64,000 bases of DNA, from the NCBI RefSeq assembly GCF_900142965.1, contig NZ_FRCQ01000029.1:40124-104123 (forward strand), given 5' to 3'. The DNA comes from Rhizobacter sp. OV335. GTDB taxonomy: Bacteria; Pseudomonadota; Gammaproteobacteria; Burkholderiales; Burkholderiaceae_C. Below are positions 15,208 to 23,708 of this stretch, piece after piece. The stretch's first letter is position 1, and each line of letters starts with the position of its first letter. A program made the position numbers and the translations under genes. The notes beneath the pieces were generated by a model. The model had not been told where the DNA came from. It saw only the letters and a list, made by a program, of their open reading frames with translations, and made no database searches.

Positions 15208-16419
15208 ATGAAGACAGCATTGCGCCTCATCGCTTCACTCGTTGTCGGCTCCGCGGCCGCCGTCTGCGCGCCTGCCCATGCCAGCGGCTATTCGGTGTTC
15301 GACATCGGTCAGCTGTCCGCCGGCACCGCAACCTACGCCACCGGCGTCAACAGCAGCGGCCAAGTCACGGGCTACTCGTACCAATTCGACAACGAAGGCG
15401 ACGAGATCAATTACCAGGCCTTCGTCACCGGCGCCAACGGCGCGGGCATGACCGGGCTGGGCACGCTCGGCGGCGCGTGGAGCAAGGCGTGGGCCATCAA
15501 CGACTCGGGCACCGTGGTGGGCCAGTCGCAAACAGCCAGTGGCGATGCACGCGCCTTCATGAGCGGCCCGGGCAACACGCTCACCAACCTGGGCACGCTG
15601 GGCGCGGGCACCCACAGCGTTGCCACCGGCATCAACCGGTTCGGGCAGGTGATCGGCATGACGATGTCGTACTCAGACCCCGCCTACTTCTACGCCTACG
15701 GGCAAGAGGGCTTCATCACCGGCGAACATGGCCAGAACATGCGTTCGCTCGGCACGCTCGGTGGCGAACCGTTGCTCGGCACGGCCATCGGAGACACGGA
15801 GCAGATCGTCGGCCGCATCGGCAACAGCGGGGGCTCGCCAAGCAAGCATTTCGCCATTGGCGTCTACAACGGGCAACCAATGCCCCTGGCGTTCTCCGTG
15901 AGTCGCATGGATGCCATCAACATCAGCGGGCAGACGGCCGGAGAATATTCACCCGACGGTGTCAGCAACAACGTCTTCATCGGCGACGTCAACGGCGTCC
16001 TGATCCCGCTCGATTTCCACCACACCACCGGCTACAGCTACGGCTGCGCGGGCGCCTTCTGCCAATATGGCCCGGCGTCGCGAAGCTACGCATTCGACAT
16101 CAATGATTCCGGCCAGATCGTCGGGCACTTCAACAACGCCACGCTCACGACGCACTTCGACTGGGGCTTCGTCACCGGCCCCAACGGGCAAGACCCGGTG
16201 AGCCTGGACGACATCGTGACCCTCGCCGGCGGGGACCGGTTCATCTCGGCCACCGGCATCAACAATGCCGGCCAGTTCATCGCCAACACGCAGTACGGGC
16301 ACGCCTACCTGATCTCGCCGATACCGGAGCCCGCCATGGCGGCGCTCTGGCTTGGCGGGCTGGTGCTGGTCGGCCGCCGCACCCTTCGCGCAGGCGGTCG
16401 CCGATTCGCGCCGGGGTAG
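15208..16419 (+). CDS. Secreted HAF-repeat protein with PEP-CTERM sorting signal
   Basis: Encodes 403 residues; AGGGGGA precedes the ATG. Residues 1-26 are a signal peptide ending in AHA. The body has repeats of the HAF type, with the rhythm INxxGQVVG and LGTLGG (for example TGLGTLGGAWSKAWAINDSGTVVG). The C-terminus PIPEPAMAALWLGGLVLVGRR is a PEP-CTERM motif: PEP, a membrane segment and a basic tail. Such proteins are processed by an exosortase (EpsH/XrtA), so that enzyme should be encoded elsewhere. Probably exported to the cell surface or biofilm matrix. Confidence 0.88.
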   Translation: MKTALRLIASLVVGSAAAVCAPAHASGYSVFDIGQLSAGTATYATGVNSSGQVTGYSYQFDNEGDEINYQAFVTGANGAGMTGLGTLGGAWSKAWAINDSGTVVGQSQTASGDARAFMSGPGNTLTNLGTLGAGTHSVATGINRFGQVIGMTMSYSDPAYFYAYGQEGFITGEHGQNMRSLGTLGGEPLLGTAIGDTEQIVGRIGNSGGSPSKHFAIGVYNGQPMPLAFSVSRMDAINISGQTAGEYSPDGVSNNVFIGDVNGVLIPLDFHHTTGYSYGCAGAFCQYGPASRSYAFDINDSGQIVGHFNNATLTTHFDWGFVTGPNGQDPVSLDDIVTLAGGDRFISATGINNAGQFIANTQYGHAYLISPIPEPAMAALWLGGLVLVGRRTLRAGGRRFAPG

Positions 16420-16489
16420 TCACACGCCATTGGCACAATGACCGCTGCTGCATCAACTGCAACGGCCTACTCAATCATGCTTGTCAACG

Positions 16490-16717
16490 ATGCCTTCGCG
16501 AGCGATGGTTCACTACAGCTATCTCGCGATGCCGGGGCTACCCGAAGGCATTGTTCCCATCGTCATGACGATGCCCGCGGTCGCGCAGAACTTCGTCGTG
16601 GCCGAGAGCTTCGACGAGTTCCTCGGTGTGGGGTATCGCGTGGGCTGGTTCGCGCTCAAGCAGATCACCTCTCACGCGACCGAAGCAGAGGTGTACTCCG
16701 CAGCCGAGTTCAAATAG
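16490..16717 (+). pseudogene. Fragment of a possible SUKH/SMI1-type protein (middle part)
   Basis: About 75 codons reading VHYSYLAMPGLPEGIVPIVMTMPAVAQNFVVAESFDEFLGVGYRVGWFALKQITSHATEAEVYSAAEFK. The layout, a conserved P-x-VxxxxxxxxxVAxSFxxFL core, resembles the end of SMI1/KNR4 (SUKH) domains, which often serve as immunity proteins against toxins. It lacks the N-terminal half of such a domain and has no good start, so it is probably a remnant. A second, partly overlapping remnant occurs at 18404-18607. Confidence 0.4.
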
Positions 16718-16727
16718 GAATCGAGGA

Positions 16728-17219
16728 ATGGAAACCCGCAACCACTACGCTCCGCCACGAGCGCCGCTCAACAAGGGGCCAGCGCTCTGGGGCAGCCGGG
16801 TCTCGCTGCGCGCTCGCACGAGGATCGCATTCGTCGCGGGTGCCGTGGCCTTCGCGATCTTTCATACCGCGCTCGTCTACTCGCCGGTGGCGTTGCCCTG
16901 GTCAGAAAGCATCGTCTGGGGTCTGATCAGCTCTGCCGTGTCTATCGCAGGGTACCTGGTGATCATCAGTCCCGCATGGGTGCCGATGTTGATCCCGCAG
17001 AGATACCCGAAGGTCGCGCGCGCGGCGTTTGTGTTGGGCGGGCTGATGTTGCTCGCCGCGGGTGGCGGCGCCGCCTTCGCCGAAGTTCGCGGCATTCCGC
17101 ACGACGGGTTCAGCTTCCTTGCGCTGTACGGGCTTCTCGCATCGATCATCGGCACCTGCTTTCTTTGGTTGGCGGCGTCTCGGACCGATGCGAACGAGCC
17201 GCCTGTGAGCGACAGGTGA
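16728..17219 (+). CDS. Predicted inner-membrane protein
   Basis: Encodes 163 residues with four hydrophobic segments: about residues 29-48 (IAFVAGAVAFAIFHTALVY), 57-78, 94-114 (FVLGGLMLLAAGGGAAF) and 127-147. The N-terminus is polar and should be cytoplasmic. No family is recognised. The ATG at 16728 is ten bases after the stop of the SUKH-like fragment, with a weak AGGA site. Confidence 0.65.
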   Translation: METRNHYAPPRAPLNKGPALWGSRVSLRARTRIAFVAGAVAFAIFHTALVYSPVALPWSESIVWGLISSAVSIAGYLVIISPAWVPMLIPQRYPKVARAAFVLGGLMLLAAGGGAAFAEVRGIPHDGFSFLALYGLLASIIGTCFLWLAASRTDANEPPVSDR

Positions 17220-17296
17220 CGACATGCATTCGGTAAGCCCGTTCCGACGCCTGCCTCCCGCTGGTGCAACTCAGTTCGTACCCTCCAATCCTTCAA

Positions 17297-17815
17297 ATGA
17301 CTGAACAAACCTTGAACGTCATCGGCACCTACACCGCGAGCGACATCTTGTCTGCCACGTGGCTGTCCCTTCGGCCGCGTCGCAGCTGGCGCGTCGCCGG
17401 CGTTGTCCTCATCCTCTTTGTTCTGTGGGCGGGGTGGGCGGAGTTCTACGGGCCTCACGCCCAGACCGACGGCTGGATGCGATGGATTGTTCCCGGTGCC
17501 GCGCTCTACTTTGCCTTTGTCTTCGCGGCCGTCCTCCCGATCAAATCGCGCCGCGCCTACGAACAGCGGAAGGACCTGCAGCGACCATGCTCATTCACCA
17601 CGAGCGATGCCGGGCTTCTCTTTTCCGCGGAGGGCGTGGCGGACCTGAAGCCCTGGAGCGACTACCTCAAATGGAAAGAGAGCGATTCGACGCTGCTGCT
17701 CTACATGTCCGACAACATGTACCAGATCATCCCGAAGCGCTTCTTCACGTCGACCGCCGATCTGGATGCGTTCAGGGCGGTGGTGAGCCATAAGATCGCA
17801 AACCGAGTGACATGA
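17297..17815 (+). CDS. YcxB-like membrane protein
   Basis: Encodes 172 residues. Residues about 28-47 and 62-80 are membrane segments (VVLILFVLWAGWAEF and ALYFAFVFAAVLPI). The rest is a soluble domain ending FSAEGVADLKPWSDYLKWKESDSTLLLYMSDNMYQIIPKRFF, which is the typical YcxB C-terminal pattern of a W-x-x-hydrophobic segment followed by IPKR.F. The function of the family is unknown. The start was set at ATG 17297, which gives the usual short N-terminus before the first helix. Confidence 0.75.
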   Translation: MTEQTLNVIGTYTASDILSATWLSLRPRRSWRVAGVVLILFVLWAGWAEFYGPHAQTDGWMRWIVPGAALYFAFVFAAVLPIKSRRAYEQRKDLQRPCSFTTSDAGLLFSAEGVADLKPWSDYLKWKESDSTLLLYMSDNMYQIIPKRFFTSTADLDAFRAVVSHKIANRVT

Positions 17816-17878
17816 CCCGATGACAAGCTCGCAGCGGCGAGCCATCAAGAACAATGAACGGAGCGGGAGGATGTTGAT

Positions 17879-18337
17879 ATGAAACCATTTCTGATGGCCG
17901 TGGCCCTGCTGGTCATCGCGGCGCAGGCGCATGGCCAGACCACGCCTCTCGCGAAATATTCCTCCAGGGAGGAGTACCGCGCGTGCTTCAAGGAAGAAGA
18001 CGCGCTCAAGGCACAAAAGGCGGTGTTCAGTGAGCAGACCAAGGCTCACGGTGCGAACCTGAAGCGCGTGCAGGATGAATTGCAAGCCCATGTGGCGACA
18101 CAACCGAAGCCGGGCCAGGCCGATGATGCGGCGGTGGATGCGTTCAACGACAAGATCGACGCCCTGAATGCGCGTGTCGATGCGTCGAACCAGGAAGCCG
18201 AACGCCTCAACCAGGAAACTCGCAGCCTGAACGCCAAGGTCGCCGCATTGAACCAGCGCTGCGCCGGCATGGTGGTCTCACATGCAGACCATGTGGCCGT
18301 CTTGAAGGAGCGAGCCGCATCCGGGAAGCAGAAGTGA
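17879..18337 (+). CDS. Periplasmic coiled-coil protein
   Basis: Encodes 152 residues with a GGGAGG site upstream. Residues 1-19 are a signal peptide (MKPFLMAVALLVIAAQAHG). From about residue 30 to 130 the protein is a heptad-rich coiled coil (DKIDALNARVDASNQEAERLNQETRSLNAKVAALNQ), with single Cys residues near 36 and 127 that might pair. It should be periplasmic. The function is unknown; it has the look of small coiled-coil envelope proteins. Confidence 0.7.
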   Translation: MKPFLMAVALLVIAAQAHGQTTPLAKYSSREEYRACFKEEDALKAQKAVFSEQTKAHGANLKRVQDELQAHVATQPKPGQADDAAVDAFNDKIDALNARVDASNQEAERLNQETRSLNAKVAALNQRCAGMVVSHADHVAVLKERAASGKQK

Positions 18338-18403
18338 GGCCGCGAAACTCACCTCCCATGTCATGACGCTCACTTCGTCCCTCGAAATGCTCATCCCGCG
18401 CTG

Positions 18404-18607
18404 GCGATCTCAAACGCGACGGAAGCAGAGGCGTACTTCGCGCAACCTGATCGGGACGCAGGTTCACGCAAGACGGCGTTGATGGCGTTGCTGCGAGAGC
18501 GGCTGGCAATCCCGCACGTGCCACTCCGGCGGGAACGAGTCGAGTTGCTGACGCAGCGCTACGCGGAGCATCTTGTTGTTCGTGATGTTGATCGGTCTTT
18601 CAGATAA
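18404..18607 (+). pseudogene. Fragment of a possible SUKH-type protein (C-terminal part)
   Basis: The plus strand reads AISNATEAEAYFAQPDRD and continues for about 50 residues to a stop at 18605-18607, without an in-frame start. The first part matches the end of the fragment at 16490-16717 (ITSHATEAEVYSA), so the two appear to be decayed copies of one gene family that overlap by about 13 residues. Being out of any complete reading frame, it is called a remnant. Confidence 0.4.
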
Positions 18608-18638
18608 ATGACAGTCGGAGCGATATGGAGGAGGGTGT

Positions 18639-19229
18639 ATGGCGTTGATTGGTGCCTGGGGCCGCGCGATTGGAACGTTCATGATCCTGTTCCTCTTGCT
18701 GGCGGTCACGTCGATGTTGGGCCGCAATGTCTGGGCCGCGCTCTTGTCCATCGGCCTCGTCATGTTCTGGCGTGGCGCCACATGGTGGCTGCTCCCATGG
18801 CGTGCTCGCAGATGGCGAAAGATTGAAGTCGTGGTTCGAGGGGCGACATTGCGCAAGCGCGGCGAAATCGTCGCTGGGACGATTCGCACCGATGTCGCAC
18901 CCGAACTGATCCTCTGGCGCGAGGACGAACGCAGAGAGGTGCGAGGCTTCGGCTTGCTTCGAGGCGACCACCGGATCGGCGCGACGGAAGATGAACTCGA
19001 GAGCATCCTGGCGGCGAACTTTCCGCGCGGAATGCAAAGACCCGCCCTGGTTCACCCAGGTGATTCCGAATGGGTCGTCCTGGTTCCAAAGCTGTCCCGG
19101 CGTTTGCTCCAGCGCAGCATCGTGTTGACCGTGGGCGGGCTGCTTTCCACCGCCTGGGGCGTGTGGATGGTGGTGAACGACCTTCACCGATTTGCGTCGT
19201 CGTCGGCGACGCTCAGGGCACTTCTTTGA
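18639..19229 (+). CDS. Predicted membrane protein
   Basis: Encodes 196 residues; GGAGGAGGG lies just upstream. Hydrophobic segments occur at about 12-48 (IGTFMILFLLLAVTSMLGRNVWAALLSIGLVMFW) and 160-180 (SIVLTVGGLLSTAWGVWMVV). The middle is a soluble domain of about 100 residues. No known family. Its last 17 bases overlap the end of the convergent gene at 19213-19791. Confidence 0.65.
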   Translation: MALIGAWGRAIGTFMILFLLLAVTSMLGRNVWAALLSIGLVMFWRGATWWLLPWRARRWRKIEVVVRGATLRKRGEIVAGTIRTDVAPELILWREDERREVRGFGLLRGDHRIGATEDELESILAANFPRGMQRPALVHPGDSEWVVLVPKLSRRLLQRSIVLTVGGLLSTAWGVWMVVNDLHRFASSSATLRALL

Positions 19230-19791
19230 CGGCAGTGATCGAATCGACTTTGAACTGCAGCAGCGTCCCCTCCTGGCCGCCGTTGATCTGCAAGACCCCG
19301 TACGACAGGGCCTCGTAGGCGTCGAACGCGGGCACGTCAACCTTGCGCGGAAGCTTCGTGCCTTTCAGTACGTCGCGGTGCAGTGGCGCGCTCGACAAGA
19401 CGAATCCAAAGACGCCCTCGGGGAAGGTCGTGCCGTCCAGGACCATGGACTCGCCCATGACAGTCAGCGAGTCTTCGATGTTGCCCTTGAAGTTGTTCAC
19501 GACGGTCACCGTCAGCCTTTCCGTCGTGATCGTGTGGCCGGCCACAGTCGCAGAGATGATGTGAGGCGCAGGGATCTGGTAGGACGAGGACCCCTTGAAA
19601 TGGATCGCCGGCTCGGTCTTCGCGTCGTACGAATAAGACCCGGTGATGGGCGTGCCGACCGGTACGGACACGCCCGCACCATAGGTGACGGTGCCGGTGA
19701 ACTGGAACGTGAAGGTCGCGGCGGTTGCAGCACCCGCTGCAGCCAAGGCAGCCGTGGCGACAAGAGCACGAGCGACATTTTTGAAAGACAT
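19213..19791 (-). CDS. Secreted beta-rich protein of unknown function
   Basis: Encodes 192 residues. Residues 1-25 are a signal peptide (VARALVATAALAAAGAATA). The mature part is rich in beta strands (FTFQFTGTVTYGAG, GTPITGSYSYD) like the exported proteins often seen with PEP-CTERM tails, but no such tail is present here. No catalytic motif is visible. Expected in the periplasm or outside the cell. Confidence 0.7.
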   Translation of the reverse strand: MSFKNVARALVATAALAAAGAATAATFTFQFTGTVTYGAGVSVPVGTPITGSYSYDAKTEPAIHFKGSSSYQIPAPHIISATVAGHTITTERLTVTVVNNFKGNIEDSLTVMGESMVLDGTTFPEGVFGFVLSSAPLHRDVLKGTKLPRKVDVPAFDAYEALSYGVLQINGGQEGTLLQFKVDSITAVKEVP

Positions 19792-20038
19792 GGAACCTCC
19801 TGATGTTCATTGGCATGCGCACCCGCGCAAGCCTTCTTCTCGCCGACCATCACGGCATCGGCTGCTGCCATGCTCACAAAATGAACGGCGCGATGCCATC
19901 CCTCTCGCGGGGGCACCCGATTTCGGATCGCGGATCGTGGGGTCGGCCGCTACCACAGACGGCGCGCAGCGCCGTGCTGCAAATGCGCTGATAGACTTTC
20001 CCGCGCCTTGATTGACGACTTCGAACCTGGGAGGGAAC

Positions 20039-20365
20039 GTGACCGATCACAGAACGCTGGACCAGCACATCGCGGACAGCCTGAAGAAGGACGCAGCCAA
20101 CGGAGAGTTGCAATCCGCCAAGAGCTGGGGAAAGCCGCTTGATTTCGGCGACGGCTTCAGCGAGACGCCTGAAGAGCTCCGAACGGCATTCAAACTTCTC
20201 AAGGACGCGGGCTACGTCCCCCCAGAGGTGGAAATGCTTCGCGAGCTTGAAGCCCTGAGAGCCCAGCTCCAGCACGCATCAGGCGTTGAGCGACAAGAGC
20301 TGATCGCGAAGATCACTGACCTCCAACTGCGGGTACAGGTTCGGATGGAAAACATCCGCAGCTAG
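20039..20365 (+). CDS. DUF1992 protein (DnaJ subfamily C member 28 conserved domain)
   Basis: Encodes 108 residues from the GTG at 20039, which follows GGGAGG; a TTG at 20012 is also in frame. The DUF1992 signature is clear: LDQHIADSLKKDAANGELQSAKSWGKPLDF followed by PEELRTAFKLLKDAGYVPPEVEM. The tail is a helical coiled coil. The family is widespread and uncharacterised in bacteria. The protein is cytoplasmic. Confidence 0.85.
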   Translation: MTDHRTLDQHIADSLKKDAANGELQSAKSWGKPLDFGDGFSETPEELRTAFKLLKDAGYVPPEVEMLRELEALRAQLQHASGVERQELIAKITDLQLRVQVRMENIRS

Positions 20366-20381
20366 CAAGGATTGCTCATCC

Positions 20382-20831
20382 CTACGCACCAAAGTCAAAG
20401 TCTTCGTCGAGGGCAAACTCGCCGCGCTTGTATGCAGCGATGACCTCCATGGCTTCCGGGGCGAACTGCACCGGGACGCGCAAACAGGCTCCGCCAACGG
20501 CGCCAGCCAGCAGCGAGTGTGCTTGGACCAGATTGGTATCTCCCGTCTCGGCAGGAACTCCGGCCGCCTGAAGGCAAGAACAGAGCATGTGTGCTTCCGT
20601 CGGCGTGAGGTAGCGCGCGACGATCTGCATGTCGCCGTGATACGCCCCTTCGGCTGGATTTGCTTCATCCATCGGCTGCAGCGCAGGCAATGAGAGGCCG
20701 CGCGCCTGGGCCTCTGCAATGGCAACGGATTGCGCGAGTGCCGTGAGGCCTCCGGAGGTTCCACGCGACACAAGCTCCTCATCGGACAGGCGTTGGAACT
20801 GCGCGGCGAGGTGGTCTCGATCTGAATTCAT
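20382..20831 (-). CDS. DUF2007-like signal-transducing domain protein
   Basis: Encodes 149 residues. The second half (about 65-135) resembles DUF2007: IVARYLTPTEAHMLCSCLQAAGVPAETGDTNLVQ...LRVPVQFAPEAMEVIAAY. This small alpha/beta domain is annotated as a putative signal transducer and is related to PII-like folds. The N-terminal half is helical with no known domain. The acidic tail is short. It converges with the DUF1992 gene with a 16-bp gap. Confidence 0.6.
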   Translation of the reverse strand: MNSDRDHLAAQFQRLSDEELVSRGTSGGLTALAQSVAIAEAQARGLSLPALQPMDEANPAEGAYHGDMQIVARYLTPTEAHMLCSCLQAAGVPAETGDTNLVQAHSLLAGAVGGACLRVPVQFAPEAMEVIAAYKRGEFALDEDFDFGA

Positions 20832-20884
20832 AGGATTGATATTTGATGCTTGATACCGCCCTGAGCATTCTGCAGCTTCACTGT

Positions 20885-21430
20885 CTAGTCGTGGGGCCCA
20901 CGCTGCACCTCACCGGGAATGACCGAATACATCCAGTAGTCGGTTGGCTGGCCTCGCACGAGCCTGAAGTTTCGGACGAGCCCCTCGCGCTTGAAGCCAC
21001 AGCGTTCCAGCACGCGCTGAGAGCGCACGTTCGGCAGGACCGTGGTCGCCTGAATCCGGTGCCAGGCCTTTGCTTCGAAGCCCCAGCGTGCGGCCGCTCG
21101 ACATGCGGCGGTCGCGATGCCCAAGCCCCAATGGGAGGGCGCCACGTCGTAGGCGATCTCTGCCGTACCCGACACCGCGGATATGGTGTGAAAGCCGACC
21201 GTGGCGATGACAAGCTCGCTCGCCGGTGAAACAAGAACGAATCGAATGGGTGTGTTGGGTTCGCCGGCAAGCGTGCGCTGAATCTCGGCCTTGACGTCAT
21301 CCACGGTCATCGCGGTAGAACTCGTGTGCTCCTTCACTTCGGGCAGGCATGCATAGCGTGCCCACGAAGCAGCGTCTTCGAGCAACGCGGGACGGACCGT
21401 GAACCCTGGAACCTGTGGCAGCAGCGTCAT
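20885..21430 (-). CDS. GNAT acetyltransferase, RimJ/RimL type
   Basis: Encodes 181 residues. It has the features of the RimJ/RimL group: FTVRPALLEDAASWARYACLPEV at the start, EIAYDVAPSHWGLGIATAACRAAARWGFE for acetyl-CoA binding, and NVRSQRVLERCGFKREGLVRNF near the end. Such enzymes acetylate protein N-termini or small amines. The start at ATG 21430 gives a normal-length protein; the open frame further upstream has a biased composition and is rejected. Confidence 0.88.
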   Translation of the reverse strand: MTLLPQVPGFTVRPALLEDAASWARYACLPEVKEHTSSTAMTVDDVKAEIQRTLAGEPNTPIRFVLVSPASELVIATVGFHTISAVSGTAEIAYDVAPSHWGLGIATAACRAAARWGFEAKAWHRIQATTVLPNVRSQRVLERCGFKREGLVRNFRLVRGQPTDYWMYSVIPGEVQRGPHD

Positions 21431-21580
21431 GAGATCCGCATGATGCCAGCCTCCGCGCGACCGACGGCAGCACGAACGAAGAGCGATGCCCCGACCTCTT
21501 GCCGGAGCTGACCGCAGGCGACGAGAATGCCGCCTGAACTTGGCATGCAGGCATTGCGCAGGCCCACACAAGGAGAGTTC

Positions 21581-21958
21581 ATGTTCGACCACGTCAAATT
21601 CGGTGTCAGCGACTACGCGGCGAGCAAGTCGTTCTACCTCAAGGCGCTCGCGCCGCTCGGCGTCGTTGCCGTCTCGGAGGGCGTGCCGACCTACGGTATC
21701 GAGCTCTGCCCACCCGAGGGCAAGGTGTCGCTGTGCCTGTTCCAGACCGAAGAGAAGCCGGCGCACCTCCACATCGCGTTCGTGGCCGAAACCCGGCAGC
21801 AGGTCGACGCGTTCCATCGCGCGGCGTTGGAGGCGGGTGGCAAAGACAACGGCGAGCCCGGCCTGCGCCCGAAGTACCACGCGAACTACTACGCCGCATT
21901 CATCATCGATCCGGATGGGCACAACATCGAAGCGGTGTGCCACGCCGCTGGGGCTTGA
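21581..21958 (+). CDS. VOC-family glyoxalase/bleomycin-resistance-like protein
   Basis: Encodes 125 residues with AGGAGAG before the ATG. It has the vicinal oxygen chelate pattern: HVKFGVSDYAASKSFYLKALAPLG at the start, HLHIAFVAETRQQVDAFH in the middle, and YYAAFIIDPDGHNIEAVCH at the end. H4, H63-type and E117-type positions fit the usual metal ligands. The substrate cannot be told. Cytoplasmic. The next gene starts 3 bp after its stop. Confidence 0.88.
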   Translation: MFDHVKFGVSDYAASKSFYLKALAPLGVVAVSEGVPTYGIELCPPEGKVSLCLFQTEEKPAHLHIAFVAETRQQVDAFHRAALEAGGKDNGEPGLRPKYHANYYAAFIIDPDGHNIEAVCHAAGA

Positions 21959-21961
21959 AAC

Positions 21962-22405
21962 ATGTCGAACGCGCCTGATGCCCGAGCACCCGCGCCAGTC
22001 TTGCTCGCAGCACTTCTTCTTGTCGCTTCCATTGGCGTGGGGATTTCGGACTTCCTTGATTTCCTGCATGCCGGATACGGAATGGCCGGCGGGAATTTGC
22101 CGGCCACCTTCTTGGTCGTTCTGATTCCTACGGCAGTGCTCACAGTCTTTCCCCTCGCTGTCGTCTATGGAATCCTTCGCGGCGTCGGTTGGGTCAGGTA
22201 CCTCGTTGTTCTACTGGGTGCGTACGCACTGTTGGGCATCAGTGAACAGGACGGCACGGGATCATTCTTCTTTCGAGCCTGGCCTTGGCTGGACAGTGCG
22301 CTTCACCTCGTGGCGATTGTTCTTTTGTTTCTGCCCAGCTCCCATGTGTGGTTCCGAGCGCGACGAGCGCGACGAACCCGACGTGCTGACGCAGCGCACC
22401 CCTGA
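21962..22405 (+). CDS. Predicted four-helix membrane protein
   Basis: Encodes 147 residues with hydrophobic stretches at about 12-33, 47-72, 76-92 and 108-124, and an Arg-rich tail that should be cytoplasmic. No family is recognised. It lies 3 bp after the VOC gene, so the two are probably cotranscribed. Confidence 0.65.
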   Translation: MSNAPDARAPAPVLLAALLLVASIGVGISDFLDFLHAGYGMAGGNLPATFLVVLIPTAVLTVFPLAVVYGILRGVGWVRYLVVLLGAYALLGISEQDGTGSFFFRAWPWLDSALHLVAIVLLFLPSSHVWFRARRARRTRRADAAHP

Positions 22406-22435
22406 TCCCTCCATTACGTTCTCATCACCCTTGCC

Positions 22436-22867
22436 ATGTCCAATACGCAGTACGCCTTCATCGACAAATCCCGTGTGCCCGACCGCGCCGCGCTGCAGGC
22501 ATCGATCGACGCCTTGGGCTTCGACCTGAAGCTGCACCCCGATTTCACGCCGTTCTCGGATTCAGGCTTTTCGCCGTTCGTCCTCAACGGTGAAGTCGGC
22601 CCGGGCTTCGAGATCTTCTACCAGCCCACCGACGATGTGGTCGGTGGCGACAAGGCCTTCCGCGCGCTGGCCGCAGGGCGCGACCACTGCATCAGCATGT
22701 CGTGGCGCGGCAGCATGAAGGACCTGGCCTGCGTGATGATCGTCAGCTGCGCGCTCACGAAAGACTTCGGCGCGATCGTCAGCTACGAAGGCGATGACCC
22801 GGAGCCGCTCGATGAGATGCTGGAGGGCACCAAAGAGATCATTCGTGACGCCGCGGATGAGGCTTGA
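22436..22867 (+). CDS. Conserved-looking hypothetical protein
   Basis: Encodes 143 residues, acidic, no signal peptide or membrane helices except a weakly hydrophobic strand (DLACVMIVSCALT). The sequence MSNTQYAFIDKSRVPDRAALQASIDALGFDLKLHPDFTPFSDSGF looks like a compact cytoplasmic alpha/beta protein of the kind found among polymorphic-toxin neighbours, but no family can be named. Confidence 0.6.
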   Translation: MSNTQYAFIDKSRVPDRAALQASIDALGFDLKLHPDFTPFSDSGFSPFVLNGEVGPGFEIFYQPTDDVVGGDKAFRALAAGRDHCISMSWRGSMKDLACVMIVSCALTKDFGAIVSYEGDDPEPLDEMLEGTKEIIRDAADEA

Positions 22868-22869
22868 CC

Positions 22870-23313
22870 TCAGCTCGGACGGAACGGGTGGGCTCCGTCG
22901 CACTTCCCGCAATGACATGAGAGCTCGATATCGGGAACCTGCGCTGCTGTCGCGAGAACCCGTCTCGCACTGATGCGGCCCTTGCACATGAGGCACCTCG
23001 TGCGAACGCTGCCTTCGGCGCGGAACTGCTGCAGGGCTTGCTGGATGGCTTGAGCCGAAGTCGTTGGAGTGGATTCGGCTGCTGCCTTCCTGTGGAACAG
23101 CGACCCGAACCCCACGCAGATTGCCGTTCCAGCGAAGAGGACACCGCCGCCATAGCCCAGCAGGAGGATCACGACATCCCCCAGGACGGAGATCGCGATG
23201 CCGATCCCGACGGACAGCAGCACGGCCATGGTGATGCAGCCGAACTTCACGTCCAGGATGGCGCCGCAGAAGACGGCGATGAGTGCCAGGGCGATCAGGC
23301 AGGCTGGAACCAT
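22870..23313 (-). CDS. Membrane protein with C-terminal zinc-ribbon-like Cys cluster
   Basis: Encodes 147 residues. Two or three membrane segments fill residues 1-75 (MVPACLIALALIAVFCGAIL, ITMAVLLSVGIGIAISVL, VVILLLGYGGGVLFAGTAI). The C-terminal tail holds CLMC and CHCGKC, a pattern that can bind one zinc ion. The function is unknown. It ends 2 bp from the stop of the convergent gene at 22867. Confidence 0.6.
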   Translation of the reverse strand: MVPACLIALALIAVFCGAILDVKFGCITMAVLLSVGIGIAISVLGDVVILLLGYGGGVLFAGTAICVGFGSLFHRKAAAESTPTTSAQAIQQALQQFRAEGSVRTRCLMCKGRISARRVLATAAQVPDIELSCHCGKCDGAHPFRPS

Positions 23314-23343
23314 GGCATCAACAGCAGAAGGGGCTGGTCAGCC

Positions 23344-23706
23344 TCATACCCTGAGAAATCCCCGCCCGGATCGCGCCTGGTGCCAGCCACGGACCCGATA
23401 CAGGAGCCACAGGGCAGCCGTGCACATGGCCCAATCCGCGATGAACGCGAGGGGCACGAACTGGTCTTCGCCCAGGAAAAGCTGGTTCTCAACAGAGACG
23501 CCGGGCGTGTCCACCAGGAAGGCCAGGGGATACCCGCCCTTGAGCGACGGTCGCATGCAGGGCTGGTCGTGCGTCGTGCCGCACAGGTTGCCGAATTGCA
23601 CGAACTCGGGGCCTCTTCGTTCGATCTTCACGGACAGAAAGGCAACAGCGGCTGAGACAAGCAACAGGCCGGCAAGCTTGGCGAGTGTCCTGGTGGTTCC
23701 TGGCAT
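23344..23706 (-). CDS. Small predicted membrane protein
   Basis: Encodes 120 residues with hydrophobic segments at about 8-26 (LAKLAGLLLVSAAVAFLSV) and 85-105 (FIADWAMCTAALWLLY). The loop between them carries two Cys (NLCGTTHDQPCMR) and should face the periplasm, where they could form a disulfide. No family is recognised. It follows the GFA gene by 2 bp on the same strand. Confidence 0.55.
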   Translation of the reverse strand: MPGTTRTLAKLAGLLLVSAAVAFLSVKIERRGPEFVQFGNLCGTTHDQPCMRPSLKGGYPLAFLVDTPGVSVENQLFLGEDQFVPLAFIADWAMCTAALWLLYRVRGWHQARSGRGFLRV

Positions 23707-23708
23707 GC

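Noticed and set aside
21431..22069. Upstream extension of the minus-strand GNAT gene
   Set aside because: It runs antisense through the VOC gene and has the composition of a shadow frame. The ATG at 21430 gives a complete GNAT domain.
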